Below are positions 16,575-25,771 of a stretch of 64,000 nucleotides of DNA, piece after piece (positions within the stretch are counted from its first letter, which is position 1; each line of letters opens with the position of its first letter). The translations under genes and the position numbers were made by a program. The notes beneath the pieces were generated by a model that worked only from the letters and a program-made list of their open reading frames with translations, was not told where the DNA came from and made no database searches. Location of the stretch: assembly GCA_963714145.1 (NCBI GenBank), contig OY970235.1, positions 3,968,001-4,032,000 of the forward strand, given 5' to 3'. The DNA comes from JBBWZH01 sp035544115 (GTDB lineage Bacteria > Actinomycetota > Actinomycetes > Mycobacteriales > CADCTP01).

Positions 16575-17574
16575 GGATCTTCGGCAGCTCGAATACCTGG
16601 TCACGGTCATCGACAGCGGCACGTTCACCCGCGCCGCGCACCGGCTGCACATCGCCCAGTCCGCGGTGTCCCACCACGTCGGCGCGCTCGAGCGGGAACT
16701 CGGCGTCAACCTGCTCAACCGGGCCCGGCCCACCGTCACGGCCACCCCCGCGGGGGAACTGCTGGCCGCCCGGGCCCGGCGGATCCTCGCCGAGGTCGTC
16801 GCCGCGCGGGACGAGGCGGTCAGCCTCCGCGGGCACACCGTCGGGCAGGTGACCTTCGGGGCGACCATCCCGGCCGCCACCCTGGACGTGCCCGGGATCA
16901 TCGCCGAGTTCAGGGCGGCCTACCCCGGCGTACGCATCCGCCTGCGCGAGGGCACCGGCCCGGAGCTGGTCGACATGGTCCGCGACGACACGATCGACCT
17001 GGCGCTGGTGTCCATGGATCCGGACCGGCTGCCCACCGGCGTCGCCGGGGTCACCGTCGACATCGACGACCTCCGCGTCACCGGGCCGCCCGGCCACCCG
17101 CTCGAGCGCCTCACCTCCATACCGGCCGGTGAGCTCGACGGCGTCGACCTGATCAGCTTCCGCGAGGGGGCCGGGCTGCGCGCCGCCGCCGACCAGGTTC
17201 TCGCCGCCGCCGGCGCCACCCCCAACATCATCATCGAGTCCAACGAGATGCCCGTGCTGATCGGGCTCGTCGGGCACGGCCTGGGACTCGGCATCCTGCC
17301 GGTCGCCTTCATCGAGCAGAGCCCGTACCCGGTCTGGAGCCGGCCGCTCGACCCGCCGATCCGGCCGCCGCTGGTCCTGATCTGGCGCCGGCAGCGGCGC
17401 CGCCCGCCCGCCGCTGAGGCCTTCCTCAGCCACCTGGCCGCCCTCGCCGCACCGACCGAGCCCGCCCCACCGACCGAGCCCGCCCCACCGACCGGACCCG
17501 CCGCACGGACCGAGCCCGCCCCACCGACCGAGCCCGGCCCACCGACCGGACCCGGCCCACCCGACCCGTCCTGA
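16573..17574 (+). CDS. LysR-family regulator of the adjacent operon
   Basis: A 333-residue LysR-type regulator. The helix-turn-helix is in residues 1-60 (MDLRQLEYLVTVIDSGTFTR, then AQSAVSHHVGALERELG) and the effector domain covers about 90-295. It is transcribed away from the 11-gene operon, the classical layout for an activator responding to the pathway's substrate. The last ~40 residues are a repeating P-P-T-E-P-A tail from an 18-bp DNA repeat, not a normal LysR part. The start is the ATG at 16573; no strong ribosome-binding site is seen. Confidence 0.88.
   Translation: MDLRQLEYLVTVIDSGTFTRAAHRLHIAQSAVSHHVGALERELGVNLLNRARPTVTATPAGELLAARARRILAEVVAARDEAVSLRGHTVGQVTFGATIPAATLDVPGIIAEFRAAYPGVRIRLREGTGPELVDMVRDDTIDLALVSMDPDRLPTGVAGVTVDIDDLRVTGPPGHPLERLTSIPAGELDGVDLISFREGAGLRAAADQVLAAAGATPNIIIESNEMPVLIGLVGHGLGLGILPVAFIEQSPYPVWSRPLDPPIRPPLVLIWRRQRRRPPAAEAFLSHLAALAAPTEPAPPTEPAPPTGPAARTEPAPPTEPGPPTGPGPPDPS
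17448..17565 (+). repeat. 18-bp tandem repeat at the LysR C-terminus
   Basis: About six units of the CCACCGACCGAGCCCGCC type encode P-P-T-E-P-A or P-P-T-G-P-G hexapeptides up to the stop codon. Confidence 0.65.
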
Positions 17575-17610
17575 CCGACCGGCGGTACGGGACGCCGCCG
17601 CCCGTCGGGC

Positions 17611-17637
17611 CGCGCGATGCCGGCTACCCGGTACGGC
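17611..17637 (+). repeat. 27-bp intergenic repeat, copy 2
   Basis: Identical to 1431-1457. It lies between the LysR stop and the HAD gene. The flanks differ from copy 1, although both have a short GTAC-containing arm about 30 bases upstream, in opposite orientation. Confidence 0.6.
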
Positions 17638-17781
17638 TGCCCGGCCGCCGTCGGGCGGGCGGGCCCGGGATCGATCGGAGCAGCTACCGCAACGGCCCGC
17701 CGCGCCGGCCCGCGGCGGATCAGCCCACGGACGGTCAGGCAGACTGGCGGGCGTCCGCCGCCGTTCCCGTGGAGTGTGATC

Positions 17782-18489
17782 GTGGTCCGAGCCAAGCTGG
17801 TGCTGTGGGATATCGACCACACCCTGATCAACGCCGGCGGAGTCGGCGCGGAGATGTTCACCCAGGCGCTCGAACAGGTCATGGGCCGGCCCAGCCGGAT
17901 GCTGGCCAACATGGCCGGCCGCACCGACACGGTCATCCTCGCCGACACCCTCGAACTGCACGGCCTGACCCCGTCAGCCGAACTGTTCGACCGCTTCGCC
18001 GCCGCGCTGGCCGCCAACTACACGCCGTACCAGCGGGACCGGCTACGCACCCACGGCCACGTCCTTCCCGGCGCCGCCGAGGCGCTCGCCGCGCTCGCCG
18101 CCCGGCCGGACGTCGTACAGTCCACGCTGACCGGAAACGTCAAGCCGGTAGCCATCATCAAGCTGGCGACATTCGGCCTCGATCAGTGGATCGACTTCGA
18201 CGCCGGCGCGTACGGCTCGGAGGCCTCCGCCCGCGCCGACCTCGTCCCGCTCGCCCGCGGCCGCGCCGCCGCCCGGTACGGCACCAGCTTCGCCGGCACC
18301 GCCACGATCCTGATCGGCGACACACCCGCCGACGTCGAAGCCGCCCTCGCGAACGGCGCGGCCATCATCGCCGTCGCCACCGGCGGCAGCACCCCCGCCG
18401 ACCTGAAGGCGGCCGGCGCCGAGATCGTCCTGCCGGACCTGGAGCGAACCACCGAACTGCTGGCCGCCATCTCCCAACTACCGACCTGA
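17782..18489 (+). CDS. HAD-superfamily phosphatase (phosphoglycolate-phosphatase-like)
   Basis: A 235-residue soluble phosphatase. Motif I D-I-D-H-T-L (nucleophile and acid Asp) is at residues 10-15, motif II is the Thr in TLTGN near 115, and motif III is GDTPADVEAA near 179. The helical cap after motif I fits the C1 subclass of small-molecule phosphatases. I use the GTG at 17782, which has GGAG seven bases upstream; a GTG two codons earlier is less well placed. It is monocistronic and its substrate is unknown. Confidence 0.8.
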   Translation: MVRAKLVLWDIDHTLINAGGVGAEMFTQALEQVMGRPSRMLANMAGRTDTVILADTLELHGLTPSAELFDRFAAALAANYTPYQRDRLRTHGHVLPGAAEALAALAARPDVVQSTLTGNVKPVAIIKLATFGLDQWIDFDAGAYGSEASARADLVPLARGRAAARYGTSFAGTATILIGDTPADVEAALANGAAIIAVATGGSTPADLKAAGAEIVLPDLERTTELLAAISQLPT

Positions 18490-18780
18490 ACCCGCCCCGG
18501 CGGCCGCCGACCGGGCCGGTCACGATCCGCCGGGAAACCGATCCTGGATGTGGCGGGGGGACCACGGCGATACCCGGCCGCCACTCTCACCCGATCGGCG
18601 CCTTCACTACCGGCTCGACGAGCCGATGGGGTCTTCGAAACCCCGGATCGACCTGGACCTGCCAGCGCCTGGGGCGCTGCCGGCATCGTCCTGATCCGCG
18701 GGAGGGTGGCCGTCGCGTCCGCACCTGGCGGACGCCGGTCACCAGGCCACGCCCCCGGGCTCGACTCCCGGAGGTACCGG
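18490..18780. other. intergenic region without a supported gene
   Basis: No reading frame here has convincing content. The last 15 bases hold the GGAGG ribosome-binding site (18770-18774) of the protease. A CCGGG-CTCGACT-CCCGG hairpin at 18755-18771 resembles a tRNA T-arm but has no matching acceptor stem. Confidence 0.5.
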
Positions 18781-20385
18781 ATGCCCGGACGCAGCCCAAG
18801 ATCCGCCCATCGACGAGCCGCCGTGGCGCTCGGCCTGGCCGCCGCCGTGGTCGGCGCGCTCGCCGTCGCCGGATCGGCCGTGGCCGCGCCGGTGCCGGCC
18901 GCGCCGGTGACCGGCCAGGTCCGTATCGCCGCCGGCGCCGAAGCCGTCGCCGGGAGCTACCTCGTCGGGTTGACGGCCGGCGCGGCCACTGCCGGCCCCG
19001 ACCCGGTCGGCCGGGCCGCCGGTGCGTTGGCGGGCCGGTACGGCGGCGTGCTGCGGTACACGTACCGCAGCACGGTGCGCGGGTTCGCGGCGCGGATGTC
19101 CGCCGCGGCGGCCCGGCGGCTGGCCGCCGACCCGTCCGTCGCCTGGGTCGAGCAGGACTCCGCGGTGCACCTGGACACCACGCAGAACGGGGCGACCTGG
19201 GGCCTGGACCGGATCGACCAGCGCACCCAGCCGCTGTCCGGCAGCTACCGCTATGACACGACGGCCGCGAACGTGCACGCCTACATCATCGACACCGGGA
19301 TCCGCACCACGCACGCCGACTTCGGTGGCCGGGCCCGGGTCGGCACCGACACGGTCGGCGACTGGCGGAACGGGCAGGACTGCAACGGGCACGGCACGCA
19401 CGTCGCCGGCACCGTCGGCGGCGCGACCTTCGGCGTGGCCAAGGGCGTCTCGCTGGTCGCGGTGCGGGTGCTCGACTGCGCCGGCAGCGGCACCACTGCC
19501 GGCGTGATCGCCGGCGTCGACTGGGTCACCGCGCACCGGATCAGCCCGGCGGTGGCGAACGTCAGCATCGGCGGCAGTGCCTCGATCGCGCTGGACCAGG
19601 CGGTGCGCAGCTCCATCGCCGCCGGGGTGACCTACGCGATCGCGGCCGGCAACAGCAACGCGGACGCGTGCAACTCGTCACCGTCCCGCACCGCCGAGGC
19701 GATCACCGTCGGCGCCACCGACCGCACCGACAGCCGGGCGTCGTTCTCGAACTTCGGCAGCTGCCTGGACCTCTTCGCCCCGGGCGTGAGCATCACCTCG
19801 GACTGGGCCAGCGGCAACACCGCGACCAACACGATCAGCGGCACCTCGATGGCCGCCCCGCACGTGGCCGGTGCGGCCGCGCTCTACCTGGCCACCCACC
19901 CGGGCGCGTCGCCGGCGACGGTGCGCAACGCGCTGGTCGGCGCCGGCACCGCCGACCGGGTGCTCAACCGGGCCGCCGGCTCGCCGAACGTGCTGCTGTG
20001 CACCAGCCCGGCCGGCGGGCTGCCGCCGCCCGGCGCCGACCCGTTCTTCGAGAACGCGACCGACGTGGACATCCCGGACAGCGGCCCCGCGGTCGAGTCG
20101 CCGATCACGGTGACCGGCATGACCGGCTACGCGCCGGCGGACCTGCAGGTGGCCGTCGACATCAAGCACACCTCCCGCGGTGACCTGGTGGTCAGCCTGG
20201 TCACCCCGGACGGTACGACGATCCGGTTGAAGAGCTCGAACGTCTCCGACGGCGCCAACAACGTGATCATGACGTTCCCGGTGAACGCCGCCGCGGAGCT
20301 GGCCAACGGCACCTGGCAGCTGCGGGTGCAGGACCTGTTCGCCATCGACACCGGCTTCATCGACCACTGGAGCCTGCAGCTCTGA
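18781..20385 (+). CDS. secreted S8 subtilisin-like protease with P domain
   Basis: A 534-residue exported serine protease. The signal peptide covers about residues 1-35 and ends in A-V-A-A. An I9-type propeptide follows (SYLVGL ... VAWVEQDSAVHL). The catalytic triad is visible: Asp171 in IIDTGI, His204 in NGHGTHVAG and Ser356 in GTSMAAPHVAG. The C-terminal 115 residues (FENATDVDIPD ... WSLQL) form a proprotein-convertase P domain, as in many actinomycete alkaline proteases. The ATG has GGAGG six bases upstream. It stands alone and probably feeds peptide scavenging. Confidence 0.9.
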   Translation: MPGRSPRSAHRRAAVALGLAAAVVGALAVAGSAVAAPVPAAPVTGQVRIAAGAEAVAGSYLVGLTAGAATAGPDPVGRAAGALAGRYGGVLRYTYRSTVRGFAARMSAAAARRLAADPSVAWVEQDSAVHLDTTQNGATWGLDRIDQRTQPLSGSYRYDTTAANVHAYIIDTGIRTTHADFGGRARVGTDTVGDWRNGQDCNGHGTHVAGTVGGATFGVAKGVSLVAVRVLDCAGSGTTAGVIAGVDWVTAHRISPAVANVSIGGSASIALDQAVRSSIAAGVTYAIAAGNSNADACNSSPSRTAEAITVGATDRTDSRASFSNFGSCLDLFAPGVSITSDWASGNTATNTISGTSMAAPHVAGAAALYLATHPGASPATVRNALVGAGTADRVLNRAAGSPNVLLCTSPAGGLPPPGADPFFENATDVDIPDSGPAVESPITVTGMTGYAPADLQVAVDIKHTSRGDLVVSLVTPDGTTIRLKSSNVSDGANNVIMTFPVNAAAELANGTWQLRVQDLFAIDTGFIDHWSLQL

Positions 20386-20497
20386 GCCCGGTGACCGCCG
20401 GTTCCGAGCCCGGCGAAAGGTCCACCCGTTGGCGGGGATGTCCTGAGCCGTAGCCGGGTGGCAGGGTGTTGGCACTGGCCCGATGAGGGGAGCCATC

Positions 20498-21025
20498 GTG
20501 GCGCGGAAGTTGGCTGTCGTGGCGGCGGTAGTGGCGCTGGCGTTCGGGGCGGCGGTGGCCTCGGCCGGCCCGGCCGCGGCGGCGACCTGCAGCGCCAGTT
20601 CCTCCGGGCCGGTGACGGGCGGTCAGAGCGTGACGTTGTTCTGCTCGGACGTGGGCTTCGTCCGGGGCTACGGCTCGGACCTCACCGCGGCCAACCAGGA
20701 AGCGCTGCTCCTGCACCAGTTCTTCGCCAGTTCCGGCGACGACTGCTCGGGATCGTCCGTCGCGACCGCCACCGGCGGCTTCCAGGTAACGCTTTTCTGC
20801 TCCGTGGAAGCCTTCGTCACGGGGTACGGCAGCACCCTGACCGACGCGGCCGGCGAGGCACGGCAGCTGGCCATGCTGTCCCGTGACTGCAGCGGATCGT
20901 CGGTGGCGCGGGTATCCGGTGGTTTCGACGTGGCGATCTTCTGCAGCACCACCGGCTTCATCCACGGGCGCGGCAGCAGCCTCACCGGCGCCGCGCAGAA
21001 CGCCCGCCTTGCCGTCGGGGGCTGA
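20498..21025 (+). CDS. small secreted protein with three Cys-Cys repeats
   Basis: A 175-residue exported protein I cannot assign to a family. After a signal peptide (about residues 1-33, ending A-A-A-A) it is built of three ~45-residue repeats, each of the form C-S-x-S-S ... G-G-x-x-V-T-L-F-C-S ... G-F-V-x-G-Y-G-S-x-L-T-x-A. Each repeat has two cysteines, suggesting one disulfide per unit. The GTG at 20498 has AGGGGAG just before it and is preferred over the ATG five codons upstream. Its codon use matches its neighbours. The function is unknown; a cell-surface or inhibitor role is only a guess. Confidence 0.7.
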   Translation: MARKLAVVAAVVALAFGAAVASAGPAAAATCSASSSGPVTGGQSVTLFCSDVGFVRGYGSDLTAANQEALLLHQFFASSGDDCSGSSVATATGGFQVTLFCSVEAFVTGYGSTLTDAAGEARQLAMLSRDCSGSSVARVSGGFDVAIFCSTTGFIHGRGSSLTGAAQNARLAVGG

Positions 21026-21102
21026 CCGCCGGCCGGTCTGCGGCGGTCCGCCGTAGCACCGGGTCGGCGCGCGCGGCGGTCGGCGGCACGGCCCGGCCCG
21101 GG

Positions 21103-22194
21103 CTACCGCGGTGCCGCCGTGCTGTTCCGGACGACCAGGTGGGTGGGTACCAGCGAGGTGCCCGCCGCCGCGGCTCCGCCGTGGATCTGCCGCAGCACCT
21201 GGGCCACGCAGCGGCGGCCGACCTCGGCGAAGTCCTGGTGCACGGTGGTCAGCGGCGGGATGTAGGACGCCGCGTCGGGGATGTCGTCGAAGCCGACCAC
21301 GCTGACGTCCGCCGGGACCGCCCGGCCCCGCTCGTGCGAACGCGCGCAGCAGGCCGAGGGCCATCTGGTCGTTGGCGGCGAACACGGCCGTGCAGTCCGG
21401 CTCGTCGGCCAGCTCGAGCCCGGCCCGGTAGCCGGACTCGGCCGACCAGTCGCCCCGGCGCAGCGGCGGGATCGGCCGCCTGGCCCGGCGCAGCGTGGCG
21501 CGCCAGGCCGCGGTGCGGCGCTCGCTGGCGAACGACTCGGCCGGCCCGGCGACGTGCCAGACGGTGCGGTGGCCGAGGTCGAGCAGGTGCCGGACGGCCT
21601 GGCGGGCGCCGTCGGCCTGGTCGGTGTCGACGACGGTGTAGCGGTCGCCGGCGTCGGAGTCGACGACCACCACCTGGACGCCGCGGCGGCAGGGTGACGG
21701 TCGCCGCGTCGAGCAGGTGCACCTCCATGATGACGATGACGGCGTCGACGGCGAGCTCGCCGAGCCGGGTGAAGGCGCCGCGCACGCTCGTCCTGGGTCG
21801 GGACGGCGACCGGGATCAGCGTGATCGCGTAGCCCTCGCCGGGCGGCGCGAGGTGGCGATCGCCTCGAGGGTGCGGCATGTTGCCGGTGGTGGACGAGGG
21901 TGAACAGGATGACGCCGATGGTGCGGAACTCGCCGCGCTTGAGCGCCCGGGCCGCGCTGTTGGGCCGGTAGCCGAGCTGCCGCATGGCGGCCAGAACCTG
22001 CTCGCCGGGTGCTGCTCGACGACGCCGGCGTAGCCGTTGGACACCCGGGAGACGGTCTGCGGCGAGACGCCGGCGAGGCGCGCGACGTCGGCCATCGAGG
22101 CGCGGCGCTGGCGGGCGGCGCCGCTGTGCGTGGACGCGGTCGACCCCCCGGCCGGCCGGCGCCCCGCCACCCCGTCTGCCGTCTCTGCACCCAT
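21103..22194 (-). pseudogene. LacI-family regulator, frameshifted in this sequence
   Basis: The complement encodes a full-length LacI-type repressor spread over three frames. The helix-turn-helix MADVARLAGVSPQTVSRV is near the start and the sugar-binding domain has GYRPNSAARALKRGEFRTIGV, QMALGLLRAF and VSVVGFDDIPDAASYIPPLT. About eight single-base gains (e.g. near 21337, 21682, 21786, 21835, 21848, 21876, 21895) and one loss near 22005 break it, yet all motifs survive. That favours sequence error over old decay. It diverges from the transporter genes and probably binds the palindrome at 22303-22320. Confidence 0.75.
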
Positions 22195-22263
22195 CGGCGC
22201 TCACGATATCCCGACCGCCGGGCCGATCCGGGCGCTTCGGGCCGGCCGCCCGGGCCGGATCTG

Positions 22264-22320
22264 TTGACGTCCCCCAGGGCCGGTGCCACTATCTCGGCAC
22301 GCGATGTTTACGTAAACATC
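22264..22320 (+). promoter_or_regulatory. sugar-transport promoter with perfect 18-bp operator
   Basis: A -35 TTGACG (22264-22269), 17-bp spacer and -10 CACTAT (22287-22292) are followed by GATGTTTACGTAAACATC at 22303-22320, a perfect palindrome of the LacI-operator type. It lies just after the expected transcription start, so binding would block transcription. The same arrangement recurs at 27857-27917. Confidence 0.75.
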
Positions 22321-22380
22321 ATGGTGCCGGACAGCCGCGACGGGGCACCGCCGTGCTGGTCGACAGGCGAGGGCGAACAG

Positions 22381-23308
22381 ATGACGGTGCCGGCTCAACC
22401 CGTGGTCGTCCCAGCCGTCAGCGCGGCGCGCAGCCGGCGGCGGGGGCGGCGGTCGTGGGTGGGCTGGGGCTTCCTGGCCCGTTCATGGCGGTCTTCGCCC
22501 TGGTCTTCCTGGCCCCGATCGCCTACTCGATCTACCTCAGCCTGTTCCGCGACCAGCTCATCGGCGGCACCGACGTTCGTCGGCCTGGACAACTACCAGC
22601 AGGCGCTGACGGACCCGCAGTTCTGGGCGGCGCTGGGCCGGGTCTCGCTCTTCCTGGTCGTCCAGGTGCCGATCATGCTGTGCTCGCGCTGCTGGTCGCG
22701 CTCGCCCTGGACAGCGGGCGGCTCTACGGCACGGCCTTCTTCCGGATCTCGATCTTCCTGCCGTACGCGGTGCCGGCCGTGGTCGCCACGCTGATGTGGG
22801 GCTTCATGTACGGCACCCGCTTCGGCCTGGTCGGCAACATCAACGACGCCTTCGGCGTCACGCTGCCCGACCCGCTGTCGCCGGACCTGGTGCTCGCGTC
22901 CATCGGCAACATCGTCACCTGGGAGTTCGTCGGCTACAACATGCTGATCTTCTACTCGGCGCTGCGGGTGGTGCCGAGCTCGCTGTACGAGGCGGCCGAG
23001 ATCGACGGCGCCGGCCAGCTGCGGGTCATCACCGCGATCAAGCTGCCCGGCGATCCGCGGCGCGCTGGTCATCGCGACGATCTTCTCGATCATCGGCAGC
23101 TTCCAGCTGTTCAACGAGCCGAGCATCCTGCAGAAGCTGGCGCCGCAACGCGATCACCACGTACTACACCCCGAACATGTACGCCTACTCGCTGTCCTTC
23201 TCCGGCCAGCAGTACAACTACTCCGCCACCGTCGCCATCATCATGGGCCTGATCACGATGGTCATCGCCTACGCCGTGCAGCTGCGCGGCATGCGCAAGG
23301 GAGCGTGA
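22381..23308 (+). pseudogene. carbohydrate ABC permease (MalF-type), frameshifted
   Basis: Restoring the frame gives a ~308-residue MalF-type permease: FLAPIAYSIYLSLFRD, FVGLDNYQQALTD, the conserved EAA loop (LYEAAEIDGAGQLRVITAIKLP) and a last helix ending RGMRKGA. Breaks are single-base losses near 22480 and 22680 and gains near 22572, 23050 and 23146. The ATG at 22381 has GAGGGCGAA in front. It is the first gene after the operator and is followed after 4 bases by the MalG-type gene. With correct sequence it would be a normal inner-membrane permease. Confidence 0.75.
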
Positions 23309-23312
23309 GCCG

Positions 23313-24259
23313 ATGACGGACGCCCCGTCACCACCGCCTCCCGGCCGCACCGCCGACCGCCGGCCGCCAAGCGCGCCCCGCCTGCGCACGCCGCGCAAGC
23401 ACGTGCCCGGGCGCCCCAGGCGCAGCCTGCTGCTGACCGTGCTCACCGGGCTGGTCCTGCTCTACAGCCTGGTGCCGCTGGTCTGGCTGGTCATCAACGC
23501 CACCAAGACGCAGGAGGGCCTGTTCGACTCGTTCGGGCTGTGGTTCAGCCGGCGACTTCGCGCTGTGGGACAACATCCGCCAGCACGCTCACCTACGACG
23601 ACGGCGTCTTCGTCCGCTGGCTGCTCAACACCCTGCTGTACGTCGTGGTCGGCGCCGGCGGCGCGACCGCTGCTGGCGGTGCTCGGCGGCTACGCGCTGG
23701 CCAAGTTCGACTTCCCCGGCAAGCGGGCGGTGTTCGCCGTGGTCATCGGCGCCGTCGCGGTGCCCGGCACCGCGCTGGCGGTGCCGACCTTCCTGATGTT
23801 CAGCAAGATGGGGCTGACCAACACCCCGTGGGCGGTGATCATCCCGTCGCTCATCTCGCCGTTCGGTCTCTATCTGATGTGGACATTCGCCGCCGAGGCG
23901 ATCCCCGACCGAACTGCTCGAGGCCGCGCGGATCGACGGCGCCGGCGAGTTCCGCACGTTCTTCCGGATCGTCCTGCCGCTGCTGGCGCCGGGCATCGTG
24001 ACCGTGCTGCTGTTCACCATGGTCGCGACCTGGAACAACTACTTCCTGCCGCTGATCATGCTCAAGGACCCGGACTGGTACCCGCTGACCCTGGGCCTGA
24101 ACGCGTGGAACGACCAGGCCGCAGACGGCCGGCGGGCGAGGCGTCTTCAACCTGGTGATCACCGGCTCGCTGCTGACCATCCTGCCGCTGATCGCCGCCT
24201 TCCTGCTGCTGCAGCGGTACTGGCAGTCCGGCCTCGCCGCCGGCAGCGTCAAGGAGTGA
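23313..24259 (+). pseudogene. carbohydrate ABC permease (MalG-type), frameshifted
   Basis: The pieces join to a ~313-residue MalG-type permease with LVWLVINATKTQEGLFDSFG, GGYALAKFDFPGKRAVF, the EAA loop (LLEAARIDGAGEFRTFFRIV) and LLQRYWQSGLAAGSVKE at the end. Extra bases lie near 23550, 23581, 23669, 23910 and 24121. Each can be removed between two codons to restore the frame. It pairs with the MalF-type gene just upstream. Confidence 0.75.
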
Positions 24260-24379
24260 GCGCCGGAGCCCGTCAGGCAGCGCCGACACCGCCTCCAGCC
24301 CGCGTCTGCGCGCAGCGCCGCGAACCAGCACATCGGCGCGGTGCCCGACCACCCGAACGAAGTCGGAACGCACGTCCCG

Positions 24380-25747
24380 ATGACGCATGAGACCACCCGC
24401 CGCCTGACTGCGCGGCGCTCGCCGCTGCGTCTCGCGCGCCTCGCCCTGGCGCTGACCGCCTGCGGCGGCTCCGACGACGAGCTCCGGCACACGACAGCCC
24501 GGTCTCCGCCGACGACGTCGCAGGCCGCGCTGACGAAGGGCGGCACGATCACGGTGTGGGCCTGGGAGCCGACGCTGAAGCAGGTCGTCACCGACTTCCA
24601 GGCCAAGTACCCGAAGGTCAAGGTCAAGCTGGTCAACGCGGGCACCGGCAACGACCAGTACACGGCACTGCAGAACGCGATCAGCGGCCGGCTCCGGCGT
24701 CCCCGACGTCGCGCAGGTCGAGTACTACGCGCTGCCGCAGTTCGCGCTGGCCAAGTCGGCTGACCGACCTGCGCCCGTTCGGCGCCGGCGAGCCTGGACG
24801 GCACGTTCACCCCCGGCCCGTGGAACGTCGGTGCACGCCGGGGACGGCGTCTACGGCCTGCCGATGGACTCCGGCCCGATGGCGCTGTTCTACAACAAGG
24901 AGGTCTTCGACAAGTACAAGATCGCGGTGCCGACCACCTGGGACGAGTACGTCGACGGCGGCCACGAAGCTGCACGCGGCCGACCCGAAGGCCTACATCA
25001 CCAACGACACCGGCGACGCGGGCTTCACCACCAGCATGATCTGGCAGGCCGGCGGCAAGCCGTACAAGGTGGACGGCACGAAGGTGACGGTCGAACTTCG
25101 CCGACGCCGGCACCGACGAAGTTCACCGACGCTCTGGCAGAAGCTGATCGACGAGAAGCTGCGTCGCGCCGATCGCCTCCTGGAGCGACGAGTGGTACAA
25201 GGGCCTGGGCGACGGCACCATCGCCACGCTGGTCATCGGCGCCTGGATGCCGGCCAACCTGGAGTCCGGCGTGACCGACCGGCGTCCGGCAAGTGGCGGG
25301 TCGCCGCCATGCCGCAGTGGGACGCCGGGGCGACAAGGTGACCGCCGAGAACGGCGGCAGCTCGCTCGCCGTGCCGGCCGCCAGCCAAGAACAAGGCGCT
25401 GGCCTACGCGTTCGCTCGAGTACGCCGACGACCGGCGACGGCGTGCAGACCCGCATCGACGACGGCGCCTTCCCGGCCACCACCGCCGACCTGAGCTCAC
25501 CGGCGTTCCTGGACAAGGAGTTCCCGTACTTCGGCGGCCAGAAGGTCAACGAGATCTTCGCCGAGTCGGCCAAGGACGTCGCGCCCGGCTGGTCCTACCT
25601 GCCCGTTCCAGGTCTACGCGAACAGCATCTTCAACGACACCGTCGGCAAGGCGTACGTGTCCGGCACGCACGCTGCCGGACGGCCTGAAGACCTGGCAGG
25701 ACGAGCTGGTGAAGTACGGCAACGATCAGGGCTTCACAGTCAACTAG
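24380..25747 (+). pseudogene. sugar-binding lipoprotein of the ABC importer, frameshifted
   Basis: Joined frames give a ~450-residue family 1 binding protein with a lipobox-like ALTACGG near residue 33, TITVWAWEPTLKQVVTDFQ, NDQYTALQNAIS, DVAQVEYYALPQFA, GLPMDSGPMALFYNKEVFDK, GAWMPANLESGV and a normal C-terminus. This is the most damaged gene: about 14 extra bases plus two unclear spots near 25270 and 25330. The signal peptide start is partly abnormal (few hydrophobics), so an error there is also possible. It supplies the specificity of the importer. Confidence 0.7.
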
Positions 25748-25771
25748 CCGGGCCGACCCGTAGGAGTGCAG

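Noticed and set aside
18755..18771. CCGGG-CTCGACT-CCCGG hairpin like a tRNA T-arm
   Set aside because: The bases after it cannot pair with any upstream acceptor strand, there is no anticodon arm, and the loop begins with C instead of T. It is probably a chance hairpin before the protease.
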